A stretch of DNA of 64,000 bases from Bosea sp. F3-2 (GTDB taxonomy: Bacteria; Pseudomonadota; Alphaproteobacteria; Rhizobiales; Beijerinckiaceae). The notes under the pieces were generated by a model. The model worked only from the letters and a program-made list of their open reading frames with translations, did no database searches and was not told the DNA's origin. The DNA is taken from positions 806,001-870,000 of the forward strand of contig NZ_CP042331.1 in NCBI RefSeq assembly GCF_008253865.1. The letters are read 5' to 3'. Made by a program: the position numbers and the translations under genes. Of this stretch, positions 35,611 through 47,204 are shown piece by piece; positions within the stretch are counted from its first letter, which is position 1, and each line of letters starts with the position of its first letter.

Positions 35611-36828
35611 TCACTGCTTCCCGCTGACGAGACGGCGATAGTTCTCGACCGTACGCCCGACATGCCGAGCTGTCGTCAACGGGTCCGCCCAGTAGCGGCG
35701 ATAGGCTGCGGCGCCCATCGCCTGCGCGAGCGCATCGTCCTTGAGTCGGCTGAGCGCCGCAGCAAGTCCGGCGGCATCTCCGCCGTCGACGAGGATGCCG
35801 TCCTCGCCGTCATCGACCCAGCTTGCCGGCCCCGTGGTCCGCGCCAGAACCACCGGCACGCCGAGAGAGCGCGCTTCGGCGATCACCAGCGGTCCAGGCT
35901 CGTACCAGAGGGAGGGCAGCACGAGGCAGCGCGCCTGCGCGATCTCGTCGAAGACCTGCTCCGCAGGCACCCAGCCGCGGATCTCGGCCTGTGGATTGAT
36001 GCGTGCGATCTCCGCGGCCAGCGGCCCTTCCCCGACGAAGAGCGCGGGCATGCCGGCATCGGCTGCTGCCTGCGCCAGGATGTCGCCGGCCTTCTCCTGG
36101 GTGAACCGGCCGAGGAACAGGGCATGCCGGTTGTTCGCCACCTGCGCGGGCCGCCGCTTCTGCGCCTCCATCATGTTCTCGACCACGGCATGGCGCGCCT
36201 GTTTCGGCAAGAAGGGCTCGGCGAAGCTGCGGGCGAAATCGCTGACATGGATGAAGAGCGGCGCGGAGAGCTTGCGCATCGCCTCGTCGGAACGCCATTG
36301 GCGCGCCACCCGGACAAGCTTGTGGACATACGAGGCTCGATCGCAGTTGCTGGTGATGCAGTCGACCGACATCGGCTTCAGCCGACAGGGCGCATTGGCC
36401 CTGAAATCGAAATAGCCGCCGACCGGGCAGAAGGAGAAATAGTCGTGCATGGTGATCGCGACCGGCAGCCCGCTTTCGCCGGCCGCCGCGATCGCCGCCG
36501 GGCTGAAAGCCTTGGTCCACTGATGGAGATGCACCAGAGTCTCGCCGCGCGGCTGGCGCGCCAGAAGTTCGCTCAGGAAGGTATGCGCCCGGGCGTTCCA
36601 GATGCCTTGCCTGGCTGCCGCGAGTTTGCTGCCGACCTGCCAGATGTCCTCGCCGGCAAAGCGTTCGACGCTGATCAGAGGATGATCGAGCCGGTCGGAA
36701 ACGGGACCGATGGCGCAGGCGAAGACGATCTCGACACCGGCTTCGGCCAGGCCGCGCGCGCTCTCGATGGCAACTTTTGCGGCGCCGCCATTGACCGAGC
36801 CGAAATCGCTGATGATGACCGCGCGCAC
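35611..36828 (-). CDS. glycosyltransferase (GT4-like)
   Basis: 405 residues. Two Rossmann-like halves: the N-terminal acceptor half starts VIISDFGSVNGGAAKVAIESARGLAEAG, and the C-terminal donor half has FLGRFTQEKAGDIL, LPSLWYEPGPLVIAEARSLGVPVV, the E-x7-E motif of GT-B family 4 enzymes. A Cys-containing insert (FCPVGG ... ITSNC) at about 130-160 is typical of some exopolysaccharide transferases. It lies just downstream of a flippase gene on the same strand, suggesting a polysaccharide or O-antigen pathway. Sugar specificity is unknown. Confidence 0.88.
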   Translation of the reverse strand: MRAVIISDFGSVNGGAAKVAIESARGLAEAGVEIVFACAIGPVSDRLDHPLISVERFAGEDIWQVGSKLAAARQGIWNARAHTFLSELLARQPRGETLVHLHQWTKAFSPAAIAAAGESGLPVAITMHDYFSFCPVGGYFDFRANAPCRLKPMSVDCITSNCDRASYVHKLVRVARQWRSDEAMRKLSAPLFIHVSDFARSFAEPFLPKQARHAVVENMMEAQKRRPAQVANNRHALFLGRFTQEKAGDILAQAAADAGMPALFVGEGPLAAEIARINPQAEIRGWVPAEQVFDEIAQARCLVLPSLWYEPGPLVIAEARSLGVPVVLARTTGPASWVDDGEDGILVDGGDAAGLAAALSRLKDDALAQAMGAAAYRRYWADPLTTARHVGRTVENYRRLVSGKQ

Positions 36829-37012
36829 GAAAGCCTCCCACGAACATTCTGGCCGCGAAAGATTGAGGAAGGGCTGACGCCCCTATTTGAACGACAGGAT
36901 TCGCTGCGGGCTCAGCCGCGCCCTCGACAGGTCGAGCAGCGTGATGCCGTTACCTTTCAGCTGGCCGCGCCGACCGCGCCCCCTTGCCGCCTTCGCGGCA
37001 GCACGGCACCGT

Positions 37013-38395
37013 TCAGCGAGTCAGCCATTGCAGCATCCGCGGCAGGACGGGAAGGCTCACGGCGGCGACAATCCCGATGGACATGGCGGTCGACAGCCAG
37101 AGATGGCCGGCAAGTGCCACGGACGTGCTCCAGGCCGCCGCGAAGGCGGCTAGGGTAGCCGCGATCGGCGCCCACGGCATCTCGAAAGGCAACAGCTGCA
37201 GCATGAAGAGCCCTCCCGCCAACGCCAGCGCCGCGCCCGCCGCCGCGCCGCCCGCGACCGCAATATCGGAACCGCCCCAGACGGAAACCGCTGCAATCGC
37301 GCCCGCGCAGGTCAGGACGCAATCGGCCACGGCGAGCAACCCGATGACCGAGAGACGGCGGCGCAGATGGGCGGGCGTGGGCAAGAGCGTCTGGGTCAAT
37401 GCCCGTAGTAACGCCATGACCGTGATCAGCGGTGCCGTGCGCAGGAACGAGGTTCTGAGCTCGTTCGCGATCACCAGCGTGGTCGCGATATCGATCAGGG
37501 CGATGATCGCAGCCGCTCCCATGATCGAGAAGCCGGCCAGGAGCGCGTAGTAGCGCCCCAGCTCGCCGCGCATCTCGCCTGCCGCATCGCCTCGATCGAA
37601 CAGTGAGACCAGCATGGGGTAGCGGATGGCCTGGATGGCGGAAACGATCAGCACGAAGGGGCGCTGGAGCAGATCGAGCGCCAGCATCGGCCCGGCGGCG
37701 CCGGCAGTGCCCAGCGCCTGCGCCAGAATGGCCTTGAGCCCGAGCGGCGCCAGCAAGTTCGCGACAGAGGCGCCGGCCGAGACGCTGCCATAGGCGAGAT
37801 GGCGGCGTATCACGCTGACGTCGCGGCGCGGCGCGAATGGCATGACACGGTGCGAGAGCGCCCAGGCTCCTGCGCAATAGAGCAGATTGCCGGCCAGCAC
37901 GCCGATGACGACATGCTCGAAATCGGCAGAGGCGAAAGCGCCGGCCAAGGTCGCGACCGCGATGACGCTCGCCCTGGCGCCCTGGAGCAGGGAGAAGATC
38001 CGAAACTTCTGCCGGAATCGCAGCATCGTCAGATGCAGTTCGCCGGCCGCCTGCAGGATTGCAACGATGGCTCCCGCAATCCCGATCCAGAGCGGCAGCC
38101 CGAACGCTGGCGCGGCCATCCCGCAGAGCATGCAGATGGCGGAGCTGGCGAGAAACTCGAACTGGATGACGCCGCGCTCGGTCGCCTCGCTATGCAGATC
38201 CGGTCCGGGATAGAAGCGACTGCAGGCGAAGCGTATCCATTCGAAGATCGCGATCGCGGCGAACTGGGTCAGCGAGACGAACAGCGAATAGGTGACATAG
38301 TGCTCGGCCGGCAGCCGATGCGAGACCGCCAGCAGCAGTCCGAAAGCCAGCAAGGCTTGGTAGAGATAGGTCGAAAGAGCCGCGAGCTTGGCCAT
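37013..38395 (-). CDS. polysaccharide flippase-like membrane protein (Wzx/MOP superfamily)
   Basis: 460 residues with about 12 to 14 membrane helices and few charged segments between them. It opens AALSTYLYQALLAFGLLLAVSH and has EWIRFACSRFYPG in an early loop, the pattern of PST/Wzx-like lipopolysaccharide biosynthesis proteins. Such proteins flip lipid-linked sugar units to the periplasm. The downstream glycosyltransferase on the same strand (gap of 184 bases, without a gene) supports this. The exact product is unknown. Confidence 0.8.
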   Translation of the reverse strand: MAKLAALSTYLYQALLAFGLLLAVSHRLPAEHYVTYSLFVSLTQFAAIAIFEWIRFACSRFYPGPDLHSEATERGVIQFEFLASSAICMLCGMAAPAFGLPLWIGIAGAIVAILQAAGELHLTMLRFRQKFRIFSLLQGARASVIAVATLAGAFASADFEHVVIGVLAGNLLYCAGAWALSHRVMPFAPRRDVSVIRRHLAYGSVSAGASVANLLAPLGLKAILAQALGTAGAAGPMLALDLLQRPFVLIVSAIQAIRYPMLVSLFDRGDAAGEMRGELGRYYALLAGFSIMGAAAIIALIDIATTLVIANELRTSFLRTAPLITVMALLRALTQTLLPTPAHLRRRLSVIGLLAVADCVLTCAGAIAAVSVWGGSDIAVAGGAAAGAALALAGGLFMLQLLPFEMPWAPIAATLAAFAAAWSTSVALAGHLWLSTAMSIGIVAAVSLPVLPRMLQWLTR

Positions 38396-38423
38396 CAGGC
38401 CGTCGCTCCTCTAGCTCTTTGTT

Positions 38424-38475
38424 TTATCGCATTTTCTTCACGCGAACCGGTGTCCACTTCGCTCGAAAATGCTCT
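38424..38475. repeat. dispersed repeat, CGCGAACCGGTGTCCACTTC family, copy 1
   Basis: TCGCATTTTCTTCACGCGAACCGG and TGTCCACTTCGCTCGAAAATGC form an imperfect palindrome of about 50 bp. Near-identical copy at 50471-50520. Translated fragments of this repeat are often wrongly annotated as protein tails (VSTSLENAL). Confidence 0.8.
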
Positions 38476-38604
38476 AACGGCCGAATTGTCGGCCCTATGA
38501 TCGACCGCGCCGAAATCGATGCCGAAATGCATTCACCCTCGCCCTCCAGCCACAGGCCCTAGGGCAAAAAGGTTGATATTTCCGCGCTGTCGAAGCGATT
38601 TGCG

Positions 38605-38829
38605 TCAGTAGAAATGCAGAGCGACCAGCCCTGCCGATGCGGCGATCGCCGCGATCCACCACAACCAACGGGATGAAGCACTATCGGTCAGCGCAGCGCT
38701 GACGACATCCTCATGCCCAAAGCATTCTCCCGCGAGGCGCGCCGTGCGCTGCAGACCCGCGATACCCTTGCCCCCTACCGGCTGACGCGACGCCACGCTC
38801 TCCTCCCCCTTAGGCCGATCATAGCGCAT
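38605..38829 (-). CDS. small single-pass membrane protein
   Basis: 74 residues. A soluble, basic-to-neutral N-terminal part is followed by one C-terminal membrane helix (WLWWIAAIAASAGLVALHFY), a tail-anchor layout. GGAG lies 9 bases before the ATG at 38829. No family recognised and no operon partner; confidence rests on the good ribosome site and the clean helix. Confidence 0.55.
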   Translation of the reverse strand: MRYDRPKGEESVASRQPVGGKGIAGLQRTARLAGECFGHEDVVSAALTDSASSRWLWWIAAIAASAGLVALHFY

Positions 38830-38844
38830 TGCGATTCTCCGCAT

Positions 38845-39183
38845 AGGCCCGATCGTGACGTCGATCCTCGACGGTGATGGTTAACGCAGGCTGAACACTC
38901 CCGGTTCCTGCTCCCGACACAGATCGTCACATCGGCATGACAGGCGGAAGACGTCCCGAGAAGAGAGTTTCGATGCGCGGAGCAGCTGTCTATAAGCAAC
39001 CCGACCAGGCGCAGCGCCCGGCGATGCGCTAGAGAACGCGCCGATCTGACTGCAACGCAGTCAGATCGGAGAACGCGTTCTCTTACTTAAGTTTAGAGAC
39101 GGATTCACCGATCAGGTTGTTTCAACCTGATCGGATCCGGCTCTAGAATTTCAGTTCCGCGAATCAGGAAGCATTTGGCAGCG
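38845..39183. repeat. gap upstream of parE with nested palindromes
   Basis: No gene seen. At 39031-39083 AGAGAACGCG...CGCGTTCTCT encloses CCGATCTGACTGC/GCAGTCAGATCGG, a near-perfect 53-base hairpin. At 39109-39134 CCGATCAGGTTG/CAACCTGATCGG forms another, followed by GGCTCTAG. The second is related to the outer arms of the nested repeat at 48636-48785. The parE promoter must lie within or between these. Confidence 0.7.
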
Positions 39184-41265
<2,082 letters not shown>

Positions 41266-41424
41266 GGAGCGAGCCCCGCAACTCTGAGGGGCTGGGCTTC
41301 ACGGCCGCCGGGCTGTCCGACGATGCGGCTGCAGGCAGGGTTCGCGCATGCCGAACCTGCCCCCGCTCACGGAACGCCATGACCACAAGCGCCGGACCGC
41401 GCAAGGCGACTGGCCGCTGACCCC

Positions 41425-42396
41425 ATGGCCGAGCCTGCTCCACCTCCATCTCGACGCGACGGCGATCTGGCGGCAGCCGCCGGGAGCGCCTCCTGGGACG
41501 ACATCCGCATTTTCCACGCCATCGCCGTCGGCGGGTCGATGGCCGTGGCGGCGGCACAGCTCGGGCTGAGCGAGGCCACCGTCACGCGCCGCCTCAAGGC
41601 GCTCGAACGCGACCTCGGGCTTCAACTCTTCACGCGCGAGGCCAACAGGCTCGTCCCGACGGCGATCGGACTGGAACTTGCGGCTGAGGCCGGAGAGATC
41701 GAGGCCGCCGCCCGCCGTTTTGCGGTCCGCGCGGAAGCTGCGAAACCGCTTGCCAACGCACCGGTGCGCGTCACCGCGACGACCTCGATCAGCCTCCTCC
41801 TGACCATGCATGCGACCGCGATCTCGGCCGCGGCCGGCGGCGTTGAGATCGTCATCATCAGCACGCGCAGCCGGCTCGATCTCGCCCGCGGCGAGGCCGA
41901 TATCGCGCTGCGCATGAGCAGGGCGCCGACCGAGCCGGGCCACTACGCGCAGAAGCTCGGCCGGCTGATGCAGGCGCTTTATGTCCGGCACGACGTCGAT
42001 CCCGCCACGGCCCCGATCATCTCGGTCAATCGCGAAACCTCGTCCCGGATCGACGACTACATCATGGCCTATGCCGCTGGCAGGCCGATCGCAGCCCGCG
42101 TCGGCGATTCTTCCGCGCGCTACGAAAGCATCCGCTCGGCCGGGGCTCTCTCGATGGCGCCCTGCTTCATGGGCGATGCCGACCCGACCCTGCGCCGGCT
42201 GGAGCCACCGCCTGAACAGACCGGCGACGACATCTATCTGGTCTCGCACGACGTCTCGCGCAGCCGGCCCTGCGTCATCGCCGTGCTCGGCGCGCTGCGA
42301 AAGCTCTTTCGTGAACAGCGTTCGCTGCTTGCGGGAGATGCCGTCGGGTCCGCGGAGATCACTCAAATCGAACGATTTCGGGCAAGAACCGGCTAA
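41425..42396 (+). CDS. LysR-family transcriptional regulator
   Basis: 323 residues. The winged helix covers about residues 22-85: WDDIRIFHAIAVGGSMAVAAAQLGLSEATVTRRLKALERDLGLQLFTRE; a LysR substrate-binding domain follows (ARGEADIALRMSRAPTE). It has an extra 20-residue Ala/Pro-rich N-terminal tail. Its neighbours, parE upstream and a small protein downstream, do not reveal a target, and no divergent partner gene exists. Confidence 0.9.
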   Translation: MAEPAPPPSRRDGDLAAAAGSASWDDIRIFHAIAVGGSMAVAAAQLGLSEATVTRRLKALERDLGLQLFTREANRLVPTAIGLELAAEAGEIEAAARRFAVRAEAAKPLANAPVRVTATTSISLLLTMHATAISAAAGGVEIVIISTRSRLDLARGEADIALRMSRAPTEPGHYAQKLGRLMQALYVRHDVDPATAPIISVNRETSSRIDDYIMAYAAGRPIAARVGDSSARYESIRSAGALSMAPCFMGDADPTLRRLEPPPEQTGDDIYLVSHDVSRSRPCVIAVLGALRKLFREQRSLLAGDAVGSAEITQIERFRARTG

Positions 42397-42467
42397 CCAA
42401 GCTTTTACGGCTGTTCCGTAAGGTCGTCTGCAGTGCTCGTGAGGTCACGAGACGCGGAGAGTGCGCC

Positions 42468-42728
42468 ATGCGCCTGATCGAACTGTTCTGGAAGAACAAC
42501 CGCGGCACGGTGGTCGCCGATGTCGCCAAGGCCGGCGCGGCCATCGCCTTCCTGTCGGTGATCGCCGCCAACTTCATGTCGAGCCGCACCGTGCCGATGG
42601 ACAAGGAGCGCATGGCGGCCGTCAGCCTCGCCGCCTCCAAGCGGCAGCCGGTCGATCCGCTGACCACAGGCTCGATCACCAAGGCGGCCAACGACACCCG
42701 CCTCGACCCCTGCGCCCTGCCCCGCTGA
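42468..42728 (+). CDS. small membrane-anchored hypothetical protein
   Basis: 86 residues. A short basic N-terminus precedes one membrane helix (VVADVAKAGAAIAFLSVIAANFM), then a soluble tail ending LDPCALPR. GGAGAG sits 7 bases before the ATG. It is somewhat like short Flp/pilus-adjacent proteins of Rhizobiales, but no conserved processing site is certain. Function unknown. Confidence 0.6.
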   Translation: MRLIELFWKNNRGTVVADVAKAGAAIAFLSVIAANFMSSRTVPMDKERMAAVSLAASKRQPVDPLTTGSITKAANDTRLDPCALPR

Positions 42729-42754
42729 TCTCTCCACGCCGCGAACGGGCACAA

Positions 42755-42854
42755 CCGTCATTGCGAGCGCAGCGAAGCAATCCAGGGGGACTGGGCAGAA
42801 CGTCTCACCCAGTCCCCCTGGATTGCTTCGTCGCTACGCTCCTCGCAATGACGG
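42755..42854. repeat. palindromic repeat, CGTCATTGCGAG/GCAATCCAGGGG family, copy 1
   Basis: CGTCATTGCGAGCGCAGCGAAG...CAATCCAGGGGGAC and its inverted half GTCCCCCTGGATTG...CTCGCAATGACGG form a 100-bp hairpin. Other copies: 46481-46570, 48671-48760 and 49890-49988. It lies between convergent genes. Confidence 0.9.
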
Positions 42855-42884
42855 TTCCGGCGATCCTGTCGCTTTGAGAGCCTG

Positions 42885-43580
42885 TCAAGCCAGCCAGCGC
42901 GCCAGCTCCGCCGTCACCCGTTCTGGTGCCTCCAGCGTCGAGAGATGCCCGCTGCCCGGAATAATGGCCAGCCGCCCGCGCGCGCCGACCAACCCGGCCA
43001 TTTCGCGGGCCTCGGCAAGCGGCGTGATCTCGTCCTCCTCGCCGACGAGGACCAGCACCGGACAGGTTGAGCCGGCCAGCGTCGGCCGCGAATCCGGCCG
43101 GCGCATGATCGCCCGCTGCTGGCGAATGAAACCGTCCGCCCCGACATCCTCCGCCATCTGCCGCACGAGGAGCCGCAAAGGCTCGTCGGTGAGCCGCGCC
43201 GGCGCGACCAGCTTCTGCCAGAGCAGGGTCGTGACGTTGTCGAAGGCGCCCTTCTCCGCCAGCGCGATCATCTGCTCGCGCGGTACATTGGTTTCCGGCG
43301 TGGCAGGCTTGACGCTGGTGTCGAGCAAGGCAAGGCGCGTCACGCGCTCCGGGGCCTGCCGCAGGACCTCGAAAGCGACATAGCCGCCCATCGACAGGCC
43401 GCAGAGGGCGAAGCGGGCCGGCGCCGCCGCCAGAAGGCGCTGCACGATGCCTGAAAGCGTATCGTCCAGGCTGTGCTCGGCGACCAGGATCGGGCGACCA
43501 TCGGCGAGCGCAGGCCACTGCGGAGCATAGAGCGCAGCGTTGCAACTCAACCCGGGAACGAGAATAAGCGGCTCCTTCAT
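42885..43580 (-). CDS. alpha/beta hydrolase
   Basis: 231 residues with a standard alpha/beta-hydrolase fold: LVPGLSCNA (oxyanion region), the nucleophile elbow CGLSMGGYVAFE (Ser near residue 83), Asp in VGEEDEITP and the catalytic His in GSGHLSTLEAPE. It resembles small esterases or lactone hydrolases; substrate not known. AAGGA lies upstream of the ATG, which faces the DEAD-box helicase gene across a 160-base gap. Confidence 0.88.
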   Translation of the reverse strand: MKEPLILVPGLSCNAALYAPQWPALADGRPILVAEHSLDDTLSGIVQRLLAAAPARFALCGLSMGGYVAFEVLRQAPERVTRLALLDTSVKPATPETNVPREQMIALAEKGAFDNVTTLLWQKLVAPARLTDEPLRLLVRQMAEDVGADGFIRQQRAIMRRPDSRPTLAGSTCPVLVLVGEEDEITPLAEAREMAGLVGARGRLAIIPGSGHLSTLEAPERVTAELARWLA

Positions 43581-43742
43581 GGGGCTATCGCAGTCCTTTC
43601 AAGGCTAGATGATTGACTTTGCCGCGTTTTCTTTGCATTCCACACGTGTCCGAAGGCGCGCAGGAAGTGTTGTCGCGCCAACGCGGTGGTTGAGCAGGTC
43701 ATCCCACCGCGTTTCACCGACCCTGAAGAAGCGCCAAACGCG

Positions 43743-45206
43743 ATGTCATTTGCCGAACTCGGCTTGAGCGAAAAGGTTCTGACGGCCGTCACGGCCGCGG
43801 GCTATAGCACGCCGACCCCCATCCAGGCCCAGGCCATTCCACATGTTCTTGCCCGCAAGGATGTTCTGGGCATCGCCCAGACCGGCACCGGCAAGACCGC
43901 AGCCTTCACCCTGCCGATGCTCACCATCCTGGAAAGCGGCCGCGCCCGCGCCCGGATGCCGCGCACGCTGATCCTCGAGCCGACGCGCGAGCTCGCCGCG
44001 CAGGTCGAGGAGAACTTCACCCGCTACGGCGTCAACCAGAAGCTCTCGGTCGCGCTGCTGATCGGCGGCGTCTCCTTCGGCGATCAGGACGCCAAGATCA
44101 CGCGCGGCGTCGACGTGCTGATCGCAACGCCCGGCCGCCTGCTCGATCATGTCGAGCGCGGCAAGCTGCTGCTCACCGGCGTCGAGCTCCTCGTCATCGA
44201 CGAGGCCGATCGCATGCTCGATATGGGCTTCATCCCCGACATCGAGCGCATCTGCAAGCTTGTGCCCTTCACCCGGCAGACGCTGTTCTTCACCGCGACC
44301 ATGCCGCCGGAGATCACCCGCATCTCCGAGCAGTTCCTGCACAACCCGGTCCGCGTCGAGGTCTCACGGCCTGCGACCGCCGCCACCACGATTACCCAGC
44401 GGCTGATCGCCTCGAACTCCCAGGACTTCGAGAAGCGCGAGACGCTGCGCCGGCTGATCAAGGGCGCGACCGATCTGCAGAACGCCATCGTCTTCTGCAA
44501 CCGCAAGCGCGATGTCGCGACGCTGCACAAGTCGCTGCTGCGCCACGGCTTTCCGGCGGTCGCCCTGCATGGAGACATGGACCAGTACGCCCGCATGGCG
44601 GCGCTGGAATCCTTCCGCACCGGCGAGAACCCGATCCTCGTCGCCTCCGACGTCGCGGCCCGCGGTCTCGACATCCCGGCGGTCAGCCACGTCTTCAACT
44701 TCGACGTGCCGACCCATGCCGAGGACTATGTCCACCGCATCGGCCGCACCGGCCGCGCCGGGCGCGAAGGTGCCTCCTTCACCATCGTCACCCGCCACGA
44801 CGATAAGCTCGTCGCCGCGATCGAGAAGCTGACCGGCCAGACCATCGCCTTCGAGGGCGGCGGCATCGCCGATCTGCCGCCCGGCGAGCCGCGCGAGGAC
44901 CGCAAGGGCCGCCGCGACGACAAGCGCGGCCGTGGCCGTGGGCGCCCCGAGCGCGGTGCGCGAGCCGAAACCGAATCCTCCCGCTCGCATGCCGCCGAGA
45001 AGGCGGAGGAGAGCCCGCGCCATGCGGGACGTCGCCCGCCCGTCAGGCCGGGTCCCGAGGTGGCGGCAGCGCCTGCCGCTGCTCGCCAGGACGATGCTCG
45101 GCGCGGCCGCAATGCGCGTGCGCGGGACGAGGATGACGGGCCGCAGGTCAAGGGGCTGGGCGATCACGTGCCGGCCTTTCTGCTGCGCCCTGCCCGCGTC
45201 GGATAA
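43743..45206 (+). CDS. rhlE: DEAD-box RNA helicase (RhlE-like)
   Basis: 487 residues. All DEAD-box motifs in order: the Q motif GYSTPTPIQAQAI, AQTGTGKT (I), PTRELAAQ (Ia), TPGRL (Ib), DEAD as VIDEADRML (II), FFTATMP (III), then VASDVAARGLDIP (V) and YVHRIGRTGRAGREG (VI). The C-terminal 110 residues are an Arg/Asp/Gly-rich disordered tail (DDKRGRGRGRPERG), as usual for RhlE, likely to bind RNA in ribosome maturation or mRNA turnover. The frame runs 19 codons upstream to a GTG at 43686, but MSFAELGLSEKV at 43743 matches where family members begin. Confidence 0.93.
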   Translation: MSFAELGLSEKVLTAVTAAGYSTPTPIQAQAIPHVLARKDVLGIAQTGTGKTAAFTLPMLTILESGRARARMPRTLILEPTRELAAQVEENFTRYGVNQKLSVALLIGGVSFGDQDAKITRGVDVLIATPGRLLDHVERGKLLLTGVELLVIDEADRMLDMGFIPDIERICKLVPFTRQTLFFTATMPPEITRISEQFLHNPVRVEVSRPATAATTITQRLIASNSQDFEKRETLRRLIKGATDLQNAIVFCNRKRDVATLHKSLLRHGFPAVALHGDMDQYARMAALESFRTGENPILVASDVAARGLDIPAVSHVFNFDVPTHAEDYVHRIGRTGRAGREGASFTIVTRHDDKLVAAIEKLTGQTIAFEGGGIADLPPGEPREDRKGRRDDKRGRGRGRPERGARAETESSRSHAAEKAEESPRHAGRRPPVRPGPEVAAAPAAARQDDARRGRNARARDEDDGPQVKGLGDHVPAFLLRPARVG

Positions 45207-45392
45207 CCTTGCGTCATCAACCCGATTTTAACGTCGTCTGACTAGATTGATCGTCGCTGCTGCGGGAACATCGCAGCGGCGGACGGGCGCATGCCGCCGT
45301 ATAGACGGACAGGATGTCCCGCTTCGATTGGATCAATCGAAGCTGACGTGGCCGAAAGCCACGACCCGGCTTCATACCGGAATGGCGAAGGC

Positions 45393-46451
45393 ATGGACGA
45401 CGAAGCTTCGGTTTCCGCCCGCACCAACGATCTGGCCGAGCGCGTCGTCGCCGCGATGCGGCATCACGGTTCGCCGAGCTATCCCCGCGCCTTCGAGGTC
45501 TGGTACGCGCATCTGAGCGGCGAGATGCCGGCCGTCAGCATGGCGATGAACGCCATCATCGCCGGCAATGAAGGCCAGGTCACCGCAGCCGATATCGACA
45601 GCCTCTACGAGCGTTTCATCAGCACGGAACGCTTTTCCCGCCAGGCCGAGCGCACCAGCCTCCAGGTCCTCGGCGAGATCGACGCCATGATGGAGCTGGT
45701 CGACAAGGCGCTGGGATCTAGCGAGCTGTATCACGGCCGCCTGACGGCGATGTCGGAAGACGTGCCGCCGATGACGGATCGGCAGAAACTGCGCGAATGG
45801 GTCGAGGCGCTCGTGCTCTCGACCCGCGAGGAAGTGACGCGCAAGGCCCAGCTTGAAGCCGAGCTGCGCAACAGCTCCAACGAGATCCGCAACCTCCGCG
45901 AGGCGCTGGAATCGACCCGCGCCGAAGCCTTGACCGACCCGCTGACCGGGCTCGCCAATCGCCGCCATTTCGAGGAGATGCTGCAGAAGTCGATCGACCA
46001 GGCGACGCTGCGGCGCGAGCCCTTCGCGCTGGTGATGGCCGACATCGACTTCTTCAAGCGCTTCAACGACGCCCATGGCCATCTCACCGGCGATCAGGTG
46101 CTGCGCCTGGTCGCCCGCACGATGAAGGACAAGTTCAAGGAAAAGGCGGTCATCAGCCGTTTCGGCGGCGAGGAATTCGCCATCATCCTGCCGGAGGCCG
46201 ACCTGATCGCCGGCAAGTTCGGCGCCGAGACCGTGCGGCAGGCATTGCTGACCCGCGAGCTGATCAAGCGCTCGACCAACGAGAATCTGGGCCGCATCAC
46301 CATTTCGCTCGGCGTGTCGAGCTACCGCCGCGGAGACACCGCCGGCTCGCTGGTCGACCGGGCCGATCAGGCGCTGATGCAGGCCAAGCGCGACGGCCGC
46401 AACCGCACCGTCACCGAGGACGTGCTGGAGACGACGAGCCGCGTGGCTTGA
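45393..46451 (+). CDS. diguanylate cyclase (GGDEF domain)
   Basis: 352 residues. The N-terminal 185 residues are helical with no recognised sensor or membrane helix, ending in a coiled coil (LEAELRNSSNEIRNLREALEST). The GGDEF domain follows, with DPLTGLANRR and the active-site loop RFGGEEF near residue 258, so c-di-GMP synthesis is expected. The inhibitory RxxD I-site, normally five residues before GGEEF, is missing (KEKAVIS instead), so product inhibition is unlikely. ATG at 45393 is chosen; the frame extends 34 codons upstream. Confidence 0.9.
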   Translation: MDDEASVSARTNDLAERVVAAMRHHGSPSYPRAFEVWYAHLSGEMPAVSMAMNAIIAGNEGQVTAADIDSLYERFISTERFSRQAERTSLQVLGEIDAMMELVDKALGSSELYHGRLTAMSEDVPPMTDRQKLREWVEALVLSTREEVTRKAQLEAELRNSSNEIRNLREALESTRAEALTDPLTGLANRRHFEEMLQKSIDQATLRREPFALVMADIDFFKRFNDAHGHLTGDQVLRLVARTMKDKFKEKAVISRFGGEEFAIILPEADLIAGKFGAETVRQALLTRELIKRSTNENLGRITISLGVSSYRRGDTAGSLVDRADQALMQAKRDGRNRTVTEDVLETTSRVA

Positions 46452-46480
46452 CGTCGGCAGACGCCGGACGCCCGTACCCC

Positions 46481-46570
46481 CGTCATTGCGAGCGCAGCGA
46501 AGCAATCCAGGGGGACGTAGAGCTCTGCGGCCCCTGGATTGCTTCGTCGCTTCGCTCCTCGCAATGACGG
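46481..46570. repeat. palindromic repeat, CGTCATTGCGAG/GCAATCCAGGGG family, copy 2
   Basis: Ninety bases with both inverted halves, CGTCATTGCGAGCGCAGC and GCTCCTCGCAATGACG, around a short AGAGCTCTGC core. It lies between the convergent diguanylate cyclase gene and sufA. Confidence 0.9.
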
Positions 46571-46608
46571 GGGAGCCTGTCGTCGAGCGGAGGCCTGGAT
46601 CGCCTCCC

Positions 46609-46998
46609 TCAGGAAGCGGCAGCCGTAACGTCGGCGCGCGGCTTGATCTCGACCGACTCGCCGCAGCCGCAGGCGGAGACCTGATTGGGATTGTTGAAGA
46701 CGAAGGTCGAGGAGAAGCGGTCCGTCCTGAAGTCGAGCTCGGTGCCCAGCAGGAACAGCACCGCCTTGGCGTCGACGATCACGGACGCATCCTTCTCGGT
46801 CACGACCTCGTCGCCCTTGTTGACCGCCCGGGCGATCTCGAAGGTGTACTCCATTCCGGCGCAGCCACCCTTCTTGACGCCGACGCGCAGGCCGAGCGCC
46901 GGCGCATCGCCGCCAGCCGACTGCGCCATGATCTCACGGATGCGGGTGGCCGCGGCGTCGGTCAGCGAGATGACCTTGAGGCCCGGTATCGAAAACAT
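46609..46998 (-). CDS. sufA: A-type iron-sulfur carrier SufA
   Basis: 129 residues of the HesB/IscA family. The three conserved cysteines that carry the cluster are in KKGGCAGMEY and SACGCGES. It receives Fe-S clusters from SufBCD and delivers them to target enzymes. AGGAGG lies upstream of the ATG at 46998. In many related genomes sufA ends the suf operon, but here it is about 3 kb from sufT, with three unrelated genes and several repeats between. ErpA is an alternative name; the SUF context favours SufA. Confidence 0.9.
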   Translation of the reverse strand: MFSIPGLKVISLTDAAATRIREIMAQSAGGDAPALGLRVGVKKGGCAGMEYTFEIARAVNKGDEVVTEKDASVIVDAKAVLFLLGTELDFRTDRFSSTFVFNNPNQVSACGCGESVEIKPRADVTAAAS

Positions 46999-47204
46999 TC
47001 CTCGTCCCTCCTCGACCGAGTTCAAGGCCCGGTGAAGCAAGATTGTCGCTCTAACATAGGGATCGCGACGCCTCGCGTCGAGATGGACGCGGCTTGCCAT
47101 GCAATCCCCGGTCCCGCACCCATCGCCAGATGCATTGCGCATCGGGCCGGGGCATGCACTCTGGCGGCATCGTCCTGCCTATCCGCCCAACTCCCGGAAG
47201 AACC

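Noticed and set aside
38775..38999. 74-codon minus-strand frame with many Cys and Ser
   Set aside because: It overlaps the better-supported 74-residue membrane protein gene in another frame, with no ribosome site.
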